Assembly (NCBI RefSeq): GCF_035046485.1
Contig: NC_085138.1
Coordinates: 293,056,256-293,120,255 of the forward strand
From: Aedes albopictus
Taxonomy: Eukaryota; Arthropoda; Insecta; Diptera; Culicidae
DNA length: 64,000 nucleotides
Direction: 5' to 3'
In this document: in pieces, positions 10,846 to 21,702 of the stretch
How positions within the stretch are numbered: the first letter of the stretch is position 1
Layout of the letters: each line of letters starts with the position of its first letter
Notes under the pieces: model-generated
What the model saw: the letters and a program-made list of their open reading frames with translations, nothing else
Databases searched by the model: none
Told to the model about the DNA's origin: nothing
Position numbers and translations under genes: made by a program

Positions 10846-12300
10846 AAACTAGGCAAGATTAAACTCTAAACAATCACAGCACAAAAAAGAACAGCAACAA
10901 TAAAGCCAGATCGGGATCGATTAGAGTGCGCCAAAGGCAAGGATGCACAGAATACACTGTGTAAAATGCATAATGCGAAACCTTATAGGTGAAAATTTAA
11001 ACTAATTAATAACATCTTCATAATCCCGCCCTTATTCAGCCTCAAGTATGAGATTGAAGAAGGGCAGCTGATTGTCTCGGAGAAACACAAGGTCCACCGC
11101 ACTATTGCGCCGGTTAGCACAATAAGGGCAACTACAGTCGAGACTCTTATAAGATCACTGGTCGGGGGGCGCAACAGGAATCCGCTTAATAGGAGACTAA
11201 GAGCTTATGGGATTTCGGCATTTTGGGGGTGTGGCCTATTATCTCGAGTGTGTTAAGAGTTAGCGCAATATTTTCTTCTGCAAAGTTTTAGGGCTTGATA
11301 AGATCTACCATTTAGAACTTTGGTTCATATGATTAGTTGGCAATTTGGCCGCTAGAGGGACCATCAACAGTTTGATGCTAAATTGCACTACAGGAACCAT
11401 AGCAGGTTGTCAAGCAAACGTTACGATATGCGACAGCTCAAGACCCTGATAATTTGGAAGGATAGTGTCTTCGGGAAAGTTGTTGGGTACGCCAATAACT
11501 TACTGACGATGAGTTGCGAAGTTCGAAATTCCTCCACTGGGCGGCGCTAGTGAGCAAGTAAATTTTCAAAACCTCATATCTCAGAATCCCGATAACTTAG
11601 AAAGTTGGTGTCTTTGGCAAAGTTGATCAGTGTGACATAAACTTACATAAAAATAAACACTTGTTTCACAATTCTGCCACTAGGCGGCGTTTACCGTTTT
11701 TTCGTATTTTTTCGTCTTTTTTGGGAGTTTCACGGCTTGGCAAAACTAGTGTCGCGTACCCAACAACTTTCCCGAAGACACTATCCTTCCAAATTATCAG
11801 CTTGAGCTGTCGCATATCGTAACGTTTGCTTGACAACCTGCTATGGTTCCTGTAGTGCAATTTAGCATCAAACTGTTGATGGTCCCTCTAGCGGCCAAGT
11901 TACCAACTAATCATATGAACCAAAGATCTAAATGGTAGATCTTATCAAGCCCTAAAACTTTGCCGAAGATAGTATTGCGCCAACTCTTAACACACCCGAG
12001 ATAATAGGCCACACCCCCCAAAAGCCGAAATCTCATAAGCTCTTAGTCTCCTATAACGCTCACCCCTGTCTAGGAGGAGTCCGTTTAATAGGAATTCGTT
12101 TAGTAAGAGACTCGACTGTACTGTGGAGGGTGCCCTGGTACTCCACAGGCTCCGTTTGCGGTTAGGTTTTTATTAGACCCCCCTAGCCATTCATTTCTAG
12201 GTACGGTAGACATATATCCGCATCACACCAAGAATTAGGGGTCACAGTGAATCACAGTGGGTCACAGGGATCCAGTGAAGTACCACGGATTTGGCAATCG
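10846..12300 (-). other. Upstream part of the decayed LINE, split by a foldback element
   Basis: Minus-strand sequence upstream of the endonuclease continues smoothly across the foldback insertion (10846-11134 joins 12119-12300 at one TA). No convincing frame is readable, so this is likely inter-ORF or ORF1 remnant. A 20-bp imperfect inverted repeat (10781-10801 versus 10883-10904) straddles the endonuclease start. Confidence 0.5.
11135..12118. mobile_element. 984-bp foldback element with TA target duplication
   Basis: Arms 11135-11492 and 11754-12118 are near-complementary over about 360 bp. Termini read CAGTCGAG and CTCGACTG and are flanked by TA on both sides (11133-11134, 12119-12120). 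The 260-bp middle has no transposase. CAGT ends with TA duplication suggest a Tc1/mariner or pogo-type mobiliser. It is inserted in the decayed LINE. Confidence 0.9.
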
Positions 12301-12309
12301 AAGCGCTGC

Positions 12310-12860
12310 AGGAGGTGTGATGAGCAGGAATGGTGCGAACGTTTAGAGGGAATTTATACCATCTACCAGAGCTGCGACAACACACGCAAGCTGGGAACAG
12401 CTTTTATTGTGATAGGAGCATTGTGATACAGAGGTGCGTGATCGGTTGTTGACCGATCGACGAAAGAATGTGCACGTTGAGAACCAAAGACCGTTTCTTC
12501 AACTTCAGCAGCATAATCACAACCCTGACTCTGGAAGCACTGATGATGACGAATTCTACGCGTAGCTGAAACGCGAGTATGACCGCTGCTTAAGCCACGA
12601 CGTGAAGCACTAACAGCACATTTTTTCCATTGGACATTAGGGCATTAGTCAAGCCGAATGAATGAGCACATCTTCCAGATTGACATCACTATATCTGCCC
12701 ACACAAATGACGTGTTCATCGTGTGCGAGATCATGTAACTTTTACTAATCTACCAACGGACTGACCAATCATGCTTCTCATGGTTCTCAAGAAGCGATTC
12801 CCTAACGATACATCATGGACATTCACAAAATATATGCGAAGGCGTTTATAACTGTACTCG
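12310..12860 (+). pseudogene. RTE-like LINE endonuclease relic
   Basis: Plus-strand translation in shifting frames gives IYHLPELRQHTQAGNSF, ERMCTLRTKDRFFNF, and EFYA-LKREYDRCLSHDVKH. This is the familiar endonuclease of LINEs often annotated as craniofacial development protein 2-like. Stops and small deletions break it throughout. Later pieces (DIHKIYAKA) fit the same domain. Non-functional. Confidence 0.75.
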
Positions 12861-13849
12861 AAATCAGTCCCCCGAGATGGATATCGGAAAAGTGCAGCCG
12901 ATTAAATTTCAACCTCGAGAAACAAAAACTTTTAACCACCCGACATTACAATCGAAAATTTGTCTCCTTTTCCTGCCCTTTGTTACCATAGCTGTAGCCG
13001 GACTCTGTCGATATATATGGTGGTGACATTCAGGAATCTGTTCAACAGTCCGCTCCGCGCAGAATTACAATTCCCTTCGCTCTGGGCCATCATTGACCAC
13101 CGATCGTCGTCAGTTTGAAGGGAATATCAGATTGCCATATTTGGCAGCGTAATGGCGCCATTAAATCATTTGGAATGATCGTTCCACCGTCCGAACGCCG
13201 GAGAAAGATGCATCGTTCGTGAAAGACAATCGATCGACGCAACAACGCAACGCGCACGGTAAGCACGGGGACAAAAAGAGTTGTTATAAATGTCGGGACC
13301 ATTCGGTGACTACTGCCGCCGCGCCGTTCGCTAGCTAGACTGGCCGCGCTGACAAGATATGGTCAAAACGAGTTCGACCTGGAATTCACGCGTTGCATTT
13401 CTATCAGCACGGCCCCAGCGCAGCGGGATGCCTTCGATGTAACAGGCCACGGGCGCACGCTGGATCACGTCCGGCGGAGAGATTGTTTCGACCATAAAGA
13501 GCGTCTGTCGGATTGTCGGTCAGTGCGTGACTGATAAAATATTCCGAATATTTATGCTTTTTAATAAGGACGAAAGCCTTTGATTGTATAAGGGTGTATT
13601 TTTTTGTTTTGTTTAAAATGCATGTCCAAACTTTTATTTAAATGCTGGTCGAATTTCCAAGATTTTGGTAAAATGTTTAAATAAAGTATATGAGTAAAAT
13701 TATCACAGTTTTTTCACAATTCATTCAATTCTGTTTTTTGTTTATGAATTCATCCCGGTATTCCTTAGGGATTTCCCTCAAGATAATTTAATACAGTGTT
13801 GTCAAGATAATTTAAATACAGTGTTGTCCAAAAGAGGGTTGCATTTCAA
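12861..13849. other. Relic DNA, possibly gypsy gag remnant
   Basis: Mostly unassignable. At 13260-13300 a plus-strand frame reads KKSCYKCRDHSVTT, a damaged zinc-knuckle pattern that could be gag of the gypsy relic that follows. A short duplicated segment (GATAATTTAAATACAGTGTTGTC) lies near 13785-13830. Otherwise nothing recognised. Confidence 0.3.
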
Positions 13850-14337
13850 AAAATTTCCGAACGTCCCGGTGGAGCTGTCATTGATTACACCATGCCTCCA
13901 AGGAAGTTGGCTTACCTCAGAGTCCCTGTGGCAATGGAGGCTAGGGTCAATCAGGGGCTTCAGGAAGTGCTCGATGCCGATATGATTGAACCAGTTATTG
14001 GGCCATCTGACTGAATTTCTCCAATGATAGTGGTCCCCAAGGGGACTGATGATATGCGGCTATGTATTATGCGATATCCCAATCAAGCGATACAACGTGA
14101 GCACAATGAATGTTTACAAAAGGTGTTGGCTGTCCTTGAGAGGAATCACGCTTTGCTCAACAAGGATGGATGCTTGTTTGAGGTGGAGGAGCTGGAGTTA
14201 CTTGGTTTCAAGATCAGCGGCCATGGTATAAGTCCTGCCGGCGACAAAGTGGCAGCAATCAGAAGCTTTAGGGTGCCGGAGACAAGGGGAGAGGTTCGAA
14301 GCTTTGCGTCGTTTCGTTAGGGGTGAGGTGGATTTGT
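13850..14337 (+). pseudogene. Ty3/gypsy reverse transcriptase remnant
   Basis: One plus frame reads MPPRKLAYLRVPVAMEARV, then ISPMIVVPKG, then MRYPNQAIQREH and LELLGFKISGHGISPAGDK. The Trp before ISPM is TGA, a stop at 14012. An in-frame deletion between QREH and NECL removes the catalytic aspartate boxes. The frame is split by the hAT insertion at 14345 and resumes at 15666. Confidence 0.85.
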
Positions 14338-14683
14338 TTGGTACTCAGGGCCGGATTTACAAATGTGGGGGCCCGGGGCCACAGTGTTGCGGGGGCCCTC
14401 TTTTTAGCGGATACTTCTTTTTTTTTCATTGTAAAAAAAATCAGAAAATATGAAAAATTCTTCCATAAATTAGGGTAGTTATTGGAGAAATTAATCTAGC
14501 TTAATTAGCGTAACTAAAAAAAAGGCAATCTAAATATAACAGATATCCAAAAATGAAAATCTAAAAAGAAATTCTAACAAGTATATAACGCTTTATCCGA
14601 GAGTGTTCATAGTATTAGATTCCATCGATCAAGTCGAAATTCATGAGAAAGCCCTTTAAGAAATTTAAAAATAGATTTTAAAG

Positions 14684-14759
14684 CAGTAACAAATTTTGAA
14701 AACGACGTATAATCAATGGTGTAGCATTGATTACACGTCGTTTTCAAAATTTGTTACTG
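14684..14759. repeat. Long hairpin inside the hAT element
   Basis: 14684-14718 is complementary to 14725-14759 with one mismatch over 35 bp, around a six-base loop GTGTAG. Confidence 0.9.
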
Positions 14760-15383
14760 AAAGGAGGCATTTTCGATAAATTTCAAATAAAATTTATTGC
14801 GCTATCTTTGGGGCCATTAATGCAAAAGCTCCAAATAGAATTTCTTGCGGAATCATTGATGAAACCTATAGAGTTGCTAAGCGATTACCAAGTTTCTTTT
14901 TTTGTGGAACTTGAGCATAAACATTTCTAACGCGACTTCGAGAGGTGTTTCTGGCGTACGCGCAAAATAATTGTTAAGAACTCCTTGTGAAACTTCAAGA
15001 GGCAAAAAATCCATAGGGGTATTTTAGCGGAAATTCAACTAAAAGCTGCTGAAGAAGTTTCATCGGAAATCCATAATGAGTTCCTGATGGAATTTCTGTT
15101 TTATTTTGAATAGAATTATAAGTAAAATTTTCGACTCTCTATCCCATAGAGTTTAAGATTTCATCCAGAATTCAGGTAAAGATGATCATTCCGAACCATA
15201 AAAATCTTAACAACTTTCAGAAGAAGTTTGAAATTTTATAAAAAGGCAGATATCTGCTTCTTTCTAATTTGAAGCAAAATATTTCAGACACATCTTGATA
15301 GTAGAAGTACTTGTGATAAAAATTAAAACAGGATGTATCTAGCACTACTTTTTTTCCGATTCCCATTTGAAGTTAGGGTGCTA

Positions 15384-15573
15384 TTACACTCTTTGCCCAG
15401 ACGCCAAATATTTGACCATTTTTGACAGATAAATTTTGGCAGGTTGTTTTGGCTCTGTTTGCCCCTATTCGTTTTTCGAGAGTGACAAATATTTTTGTTT
15501 GCCAGGTACACCTTGGTCAAAATTTAACTGTCAAAAGTGGTCAAATATTTGGCATTGGTCAAAGAGTGTCATA
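15384..15573. mobile_element. MITE nested in the hAT element
   Basis: Inverted ends share CACTCTTTG, then GCCAAATATTTGACCA and TTTTGACAG (right end reversed). CTA on both sides (15381-15383, 15574-15576) may be the target duplication. Boundaries are approximate because the outermost bases do not pair. Confidence 0.65.
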
Positions 15574-15665
15574 CTAGCTTTAGATTTTGTGGGGGCCCCT
15601 AAAATGTGGGGGCCCGGGGCCATGGCCCCCCTGGCCCCCCCCTTAAATCCGGCCCTGTTGGTACT

Positions 15666-17103
15666 GAACAGAGGACAGCATTTGACGACCTGCGCAGCGA
15701 GCTAGCCAGCACTGTTTATCATCTGGGATTCTTTGACCCTAATGACCCAACCGAACTGTATGTGGATGCGTCAGCAGTGGGTACTGGTGCTGTGTTGACG
15801 CAGTTGTGTATGTTCCTGGAGCCGACAATATCTCGGACATCTTCTCGAGGCTGTGGCAGCGGACAGATCCACCATTCGATGAGACTTCGGTGCACTATGT
15901 TTGTCGGCCGGCACGTTGGATGAGATTAGAAAGAAAGTCAGTAATGATGACGTACTCACAGAGGTTGCAAAGGCTATTGAATCTCAAGTGTGGCCATCAC
16001 AGATGTTTTCATATCAGGTTTTTCCGAAGGAACTGGGCGTCATAGATGGTCTAATGGTGAGAAATGGTGGAGTCATTTTTCCATCGGGGCTTCAGCAGGG
16101 TGCGTTGGATATCGCACATAGGGGCCATCCTGGAGTTGTTTCAATGAGAATATGGCCGTATATGGACCGTTCCGTGGAAAATTGCGTGCAAGAGTGTGCA
16201 GAGTGTGCATCAGTAAGCCAATAAGGAAATCCTGAGCCGATGCTACGTTAATAAATGCCTGATCGTGCGTGGCGGGATTTGGCATTGGATTTTTTTCTGC
16301 AAAGGAGTGTGTGACACTTTTGGTTATAGTTGATTGCTGCAGCCGATTTTTGACTGTGATTGAGATGAGGACAGCATGTGCGCACAAGAGTGTCGAGGCA
16401 CTGGGGCGAGTGATCGCGGAGCACACTTGTCCTGAAGCGGTTCGAACGGATGATGGACCTCCATTTGCCAGCGAGGAGTTTTCGAGCTGCTATACCAGCG
16501 GGAAGCATCCGACTAGTCCGTGCCATCCCATACTGGCCCCAAATGAGTGAGTTGGTCGAACGACGGAACCAGGGGATGCTCCGAGCGTTGCGAGTTGTGA
16601 GGTCATTGTGGGAGGACTGGTGGAGGGCGCTCGAGGATTGTGTGAATTCTTGCAGCACCGACCTGTAGGGGACCTGCTGCCTTCATTAGCATTTCACTGC
16701 AGAGGAGGCTGTGCGCCGAAAAGCGACAGCATGCCAAAGGGGCAGATGTAGCAATTGGAGACACCGTCATGATCAAGGGTTATGAGACGGGAGAATTGGA
16801 GCCCAGCTTCCGACCGGAGTGTTCGGTGATTCAGAGAGGCGGAAGTGACGTTGTTGTTCTTGTTAGCAGTGGAATTTGATATCGTCGGCCACTTTAGAGG
16901 GATGGCCCATTCCGCATGATGCAACGCCCGATCCAGATCCTACAGATCCAGCTACGACAGATCCCGCTGTGACAGGTGCAGCTACGGCAGATGCAAAAAC
17001 AGCTACCGAGAATAAGATGACTCGAAGCCCGATTTCTAAGGAAACGCCATCACCCAAGCGCTCCAGAAGAATTGCAAAAATGCCAGCGCGTTGTAACGGA
17101 TGA
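15666..17103 (+). pseudogene. Ty3/gypsy RNase H and integrase remnant
   Basis: Resumes the frame broken at 14337: RTAFDDLRSELAS and ELYVDASAVGTGAVLTQ (RNase H start), then a deletion and frameshift to YVPGADNISDIFSRL. Next come the integrase zinc-binding stretch HRGHPGVVSMR...CVQECAEC, the core (LVIVDCCSRFLTVIE, RTDDGPPFAS), and a tail with TPDPDPTDPATTDPAVTGAA ending SRRIAKMPARCNG at a stop. Several frameshifts make it dead. Confidence 0.85.
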
Positions 17104-17185
17104 TTGGGTCAATTTTATTTTTCAACACTATGTCGGTATCAATAAAATTCTTTGTTTTTATGCATATTTCAATCCTCGGACCAGG

Positions 17186-17570
17186 TGAGGAATGTAGAGT
17201 ATATAAACACTATTGATGTTCCCTGCGGTAATTAGATTTGTATTATATTTGTCATTTGTATGTCTATTGTCTGTGACGCTTTGGTTCAAGCTTTGGTCGT
17301 CTAGTTGTCTATGGAAATGTCATTATTGAGAAGCTCAAAATAAACAATAATAGTAGAAGTGTAACCACGCCGGAAAGCGGAGTGACTAATAAATTGCTGT
17401 TCGTAACTTGAGTGAGGTATGTGGAATTTCTGCAGCATCCGAAACTGCACGTAATCTGGAGCGACTCGACACCTCCTAAGATGTAAGGCTAGGCGCACCA
17501 TGACAGCGTAGTGTGCGTTCAGCGGGCCTGTCTGGGTCATATTGATTCCAAAATCCTACTAGGGTTAACA
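17186..17570 (+). repeat. Candidate 3' LTR of the gypsy relic
   Basis: Begins TGAGGAATG after a short purine-containing run downstream of the pol stop and ends GGGTTAACA, giving TG...CA ends. It contains TATATAAA at about 17199 and AATAAA-like motifs. No second copy is visible in the window, so this is position-based inference. Confidence 0.4.
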
Positions 17571-18160
17571 GGGATTGTTTTTTTTACAAGAATCCCGGAT
17601 CTTCAGTGATTTCTTTTGAAATTTCTTCAGAGACTTTTTCCATGATTTCTTCAGGAATTTATCCTGGGATTCCTTCAAGGATTTCTCCCAAAATTTCTTT
17701 AGGTAATCCTTTCTTTATTTCTCCCGGCATTATTACATGAATTCCTCTTAGGATTCCTCCAGAGATTTCCAGTGACCTTGAAGGATACCTCAAAGACGCA
17801 TTAAGAGATCCCTCTCGAAATTCTTTCAGAAATTCTCCCAGGATATTCAAAGCCACTTCTTTTGAGATTCGTACAAGAAATAGCTCAAGATTCTTTTAGA
17901 GATTACCTGAATTTTTTCTGGGCTACTTTTAAGTCTTCTCTAGTGTATTACTTTAGGATTTTCTTCTGAAATCCCATAATAAATTTCTTCATGGATTTCT
18001 GCCGGTATTCCTTTCAGCATTCTTTCAGGTATTTCTCCGTGAATCATTTGCAGATCCCGTCTGGGATTTCCTCTGGATTCTTTCAGAGATTTCTGTCGGA
18101 ATTCGTTCAGGGACGATGCCATGGTTTTTCCTGAACTTTTTCAGTAATTTCTCTAGAGAT
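17571..18160. repeat. Degenerate GGAATTCCT-type repeat block
   Basis: Short irregular units related to AGGAATTTCTTC, TTCCTTCAGG and AGGATTTCTCC recur throughout. The same family appears at 55493-56330 and 58806-59600. The short open frames it creates on either strand are by-products of the periodicity. Confidence 0.75.
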
Positions 18161-20616
18161 CAACCACCTCTATCATGGGGATCGGACGGAATTGTGATGC
18201 GCTCCTAACTTGCTGGGAAGAGGCTTGACATCAATGGGGTCTGTATTCAGCTTTTACCGTGTTAGTAGAAATGTTCACGATGGATCTCTTTCTAATAACT
18301 TGAAGCAAGATTTCTAATCGTAAGGCACTGTATTTCAGCTTTCATTCAAACCATCTTATCAATTCGTCTGAATTTTTATTAAGATTTACGGTTCCATCCT
18401 GAACTTCGAAGCAAAAAACAATCCTACATCTGCACCCATCGTCTGTTTATATTTGTTTGTTTCTAAAACAAGAACCTTGCATCATTCGTCACGGCGATCA
18501 AACATTCAAATCAAAGATATGATCTAACGGTCACTATCGTCATCTTCAGAAACAAATTCGTTCTTTACGAACACATCGCTTCTCTCGTGGTGTCTCGCTC
18601 GAATCCGAATCTGTGTCACTAAAAATAGGACCTGACCTGGTGTCATTTATTACGCCATGGTGGTGTGGCAATGAGTTTTATTACCTTCGACATCGAAAAC
18701 AGAGACTGTATGCATAAATGCGTGAGTACGAAGCTCAGCAGCAACAACCGCCGCCACCATCCTCAGAGATCAAAGCCGTTTCCGATGACCACATGTACGC
18801 GACGCATCTGTTGATCAAACAATACCTAAACGGCGTGGCGTTGTAACGGCCAGCGTGACTTACACGGTTTGCCCAACACGAGTATCTGGTACCCTCCTAT
18901 ACCAAAAAGTCACCGTATCGGAATCTCTCCATAGGATACGCGATCGGGTATAGGTAGGTAGGTACACCAAATGCAATGAAACTTTACGGCTTTTTATTTC
19001 CCGCCGGAGTTCAAGGCATAATAATTGCTCTCTCAGCTCAGCTCAACTCCTCGACGCGACGTTGTATCGGCTGATTGGGTGAGCGAGCATCGTAAAATTA
19101 AAGCTTTCAAATTACCAGCTGACCAACCAGTTTGCTCGCCGGTTGATATTGGCGTGGTAAGGTGAGTGTGGTCCGACTACAACGGCGATGACATCATTAG
19201 CCGGTGTGGGTTTATGATGGTATAGCGTGTGGTATTGATGAGTTTAATGTGTAATTTTGCTAGGTTTCTTACGTACCGGGTAAATGGCAGAATTTTCCTT
19301 CAGATCTTTGTTCATAATAAAATTGACAACTTTTTTTTTGTCTAGTTCATTTATTTATTGACATATAATTTTCTGACTTTCTTAGGTACTCAAGAATAGT
19401 ACTAGGAGGAGGCCCGGGTACTAGTGGCTGCTCGAGGTTAATGGGTCACAAAATTTTAAGGAAAGGCATGGTGAGGATAAGGTTCTAGGTTTCTCTGTAG
19501 CACATCCGAGAGAGATCTTAGCTTTTGGCGTCGCCTCTGGTTTTGGCATGGGCTTATCACGGGGTAATTTGACAGCTTTCTTCAACCGTACAATGCATTA
19601 GTGAAAATATTTAGAAATGATATATAATAGTCCAGAAATTATAAATACACTTTGTTTATAAATTTAATAAACTGTTCTTATGATTTTTACCAACTTCTTT
19701 CAGAGTATAGCATACTGTACTCCATATTTTTATATTTCCTTTCAATTGTCTTGATATTTTTAAGAACAGTCGAGTTCTCTAACAAATAACTTAATTTTTC
19801 AAACTTGCATTTGCACAAAGGTGTTTTTAATGATTTCAACATTATTTATCACTATATACCACTAAATTATCTAACTTTTTATCACATTCGATTTCTTAAC
19901 AAGTTGTCTAAGGAATGCCTGGATCAAAATTTGGGAAAAATCGATAAAGGCATTTCCACAACATTTTTTCGGAGATCAAGTTTTTTTTATTTTGTAAGGT
20001 TTTCTACGAAACATAAGAACTACCACACAGTTTCTTAGCTTTCCTGAACGCATTTAATCTAAACGAACTTATGTTTTCAGCTCATTCGATCCTTCAGATG
20101 GCAAAGCTTGTCATGCCCTAAAAACGAATGCAGTAAGCAGTAATTAAGATATTCGTTTGCTTTACGTTTGTTGCTACTGGTGTTGTTGAGAAATTTGAAA
20201 CAAAAAAATATGTATTGAGAAGGCCCGTAATGGTGGTTCTTGAAGAAATATTCCAGTAAAAAATACTCTTACCAATCGAGTAATATCTTTATCGATACAG
20301 CAATTTTTATTGTGTTTGGAAATTAAATATTTTCTCTGTGAGATTTTTTCTTTCCTACTATGCTACATTTTTTGACCACTTTGTGCAACTTCAAATTTTA
20401 ATCATCTAGTTTACAGAGCCCTTTTTTAACTTTTACCAGAAACATCAACAAAATTGGTATTATTTGCTTCGTTAGCATGTTTACTTTAAAAGCTAGAAGA
20501 AACTTTTTTGGATATTGTGCTCAAATTGAAATGGTATTTGATCGTTAGTGTATTTATAATTTCTGAAACAGTCTATAAATAGTCAGAACATACGTGTTAC
20601 AGCTAGCCAAGTAAGG
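18161..20616. other. Mostly unique AT-rich DNA
   Basis: No transposon or exon is recognised except the small frame at 18718. 18560-19260 is less AT-rich than its surroundings and lacks visible repeats; it could be host regulatory DNA. 19280-20616 is AT-rich without recognisable structure. Confidence 0.5.
18718..18846 (+). CDS. Possible 42-codon small ORF (Q/P-rich)
   Basis: ATG at 18718, stop TAA at 18844. The product begins MREYEAQQQQPPPPSSEIK and is preceded in frame by TAA directly upstream of the ATG. It lies in a unique, GC-richer stretch. No family recognised. It could be a chance frame, a micropeptide or part of an exon. Low certainty. Confidence 0.15.
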   Translation: MREYEAQQQQPPPPSSEIKAVSDDHMYATHLLIKQYLNGVAL

Positions 20617-20618
20617 TA

Positions 20619-21702
20619 CCGTGATTTCGGGTGAAATTGACCACTCTTCACAGTTTTTGGCTTCTAATTTTTAAATAGTTATCGATATGGTCAAACTCAA
20701 TGCTTTAAAACAAGTACGACCACGGGTTTCATCGGTCAACGAGGTTGAAACTTTTACTGCAAATCATTTTTAAAGACAATTACACCGTCTTCTACCTTGC
20801 GGCCTCTACATACTGAACATTACAAACATTCGACAACGGACAACACATATAACACCCAGTGGCCCAGTGGAGAATTTTCCGTTCGACGAAAAGTTTTCCC
20901 CGACTGGAGCGGGAATCGAACCTACACTCCGAGGCTTACGAGACACCTAAACGATTGACGCCGCTAACCGCTCGGCCACGAAGCTCACATTTTATTGCAA
21001 TAAATATCATTTAAAATAAAAAATCAGAAACTTTTGTTTCGAGGTGAAATTGATCAGTCAGTGAAATGTCATTGTAAGTGCTGAAAATAAATTTTCCATC
21101 TAAATTACCCACCCTAGAATGCGAAAAGCTTTTTAAAACTAATACAAGCTAAGTAAATTCTTAAATATTCAAATTTTAAGTTTTATAAATCTAAAGAAAA
21201 CGCCTGAAACTATGCAATTTTCATACTAATCAAGTCATTACTTTTGAAAAAGTACAATTTTATGCATAAATATCAATTTTTATAGAACTTTTGATAACGA
21301 AATCGGGTTTAGCGAACACATGGCAGCTATAAACATTCATTTGAATATTTATTCCATGTGCAGCTACGGTAACAAATGTTTGAAAGTGTCTTTGAAAATC
21401 GCCAAACACGCAGTTTCGAAAAATATGAAATTTAACCTTTCGTAACTACCTGCGTCAGCACCACGCTACTGCCGAGTACAAAAAGCGAGATTTTTTCAAC
21501 ATGTTGTACAAAATACAATAGCGCGATCGCTCGAGGGTTAATACAGAAATATGTGACTAATTACCTGTAAAACATGAAAACTCATAATTTAATAATCCTT
21601 GATCCAGATTATGGTCATTTTCTACAAATTGTTTCAAGTTCAAAGCTTAATTTTTGACAAATAAAATTTGCCCTCACTGATCAATTTCACCCGAAATCAC
21701 GA
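20619..21702. mobile_element. 1084-bp TIR element with TA duplication
   Basis: Left end CCGTGATTTCGGGTGAAATT and the reversed right end TCGTGATTTCGGGTGAAATT match, flanked by TA at 20617-20618 and 21703-21704. No transposase frame. The motif GTGAAATTGA recurs inside (about 21041). It contains a tRNA-type SINE. Tc1/mariner-type mobilisation is inferred from the TA duplication. Confidence 0.8.
20765..20990 (-). mobile_element. tRNA-derived SINE
   Basis: On the minus strand, box A TGGCCGAGCGGTTA (20978-20965) and box B GGTTCGATTCC (20922-20912) are spaced as in a tRNA head. A tRNA-unrelated body follows. The TGGCCGAG box A resembles Leu/Ser tRNAs. It is not a functional tRNA gene: no coherent acceptor stem. 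It sits inside the 1084-bp TIR element. Confidence 0.7.

Larger units (their letters stand above)
14346..15657. mobile_element. 1312-bp non-autonomous hAT element
   Basis: Terminal inverted repeats start CAGGGCCGGATTTA on the left and end AAATCCGGCCCTG on the right, with subterminal G/C-rich blocks. The flanks carry a perfect 8-bp duplication TTGGTACT (14338-14345 and 15658-15665), the hAT hallmark. No transposase frame is present. It contains a 35-bp-stem hairpin (14684-14759) and a nested MITE. It splits the gypsy pol relic. Confidence 0.93.

Noticed and set aside
12240..12270. CACAGTG repeats as further RSS-like ends
   Set aside because: No nonamer-like motif at 12 or 23 nt and no target duplication or inverted partner.
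20912..20978. Possible tRNA gene
   Set aside because: Boxes A and B are present but there is no paired acceptor stem, and a SINE body follows; same for 54541, 56866 and 57141.
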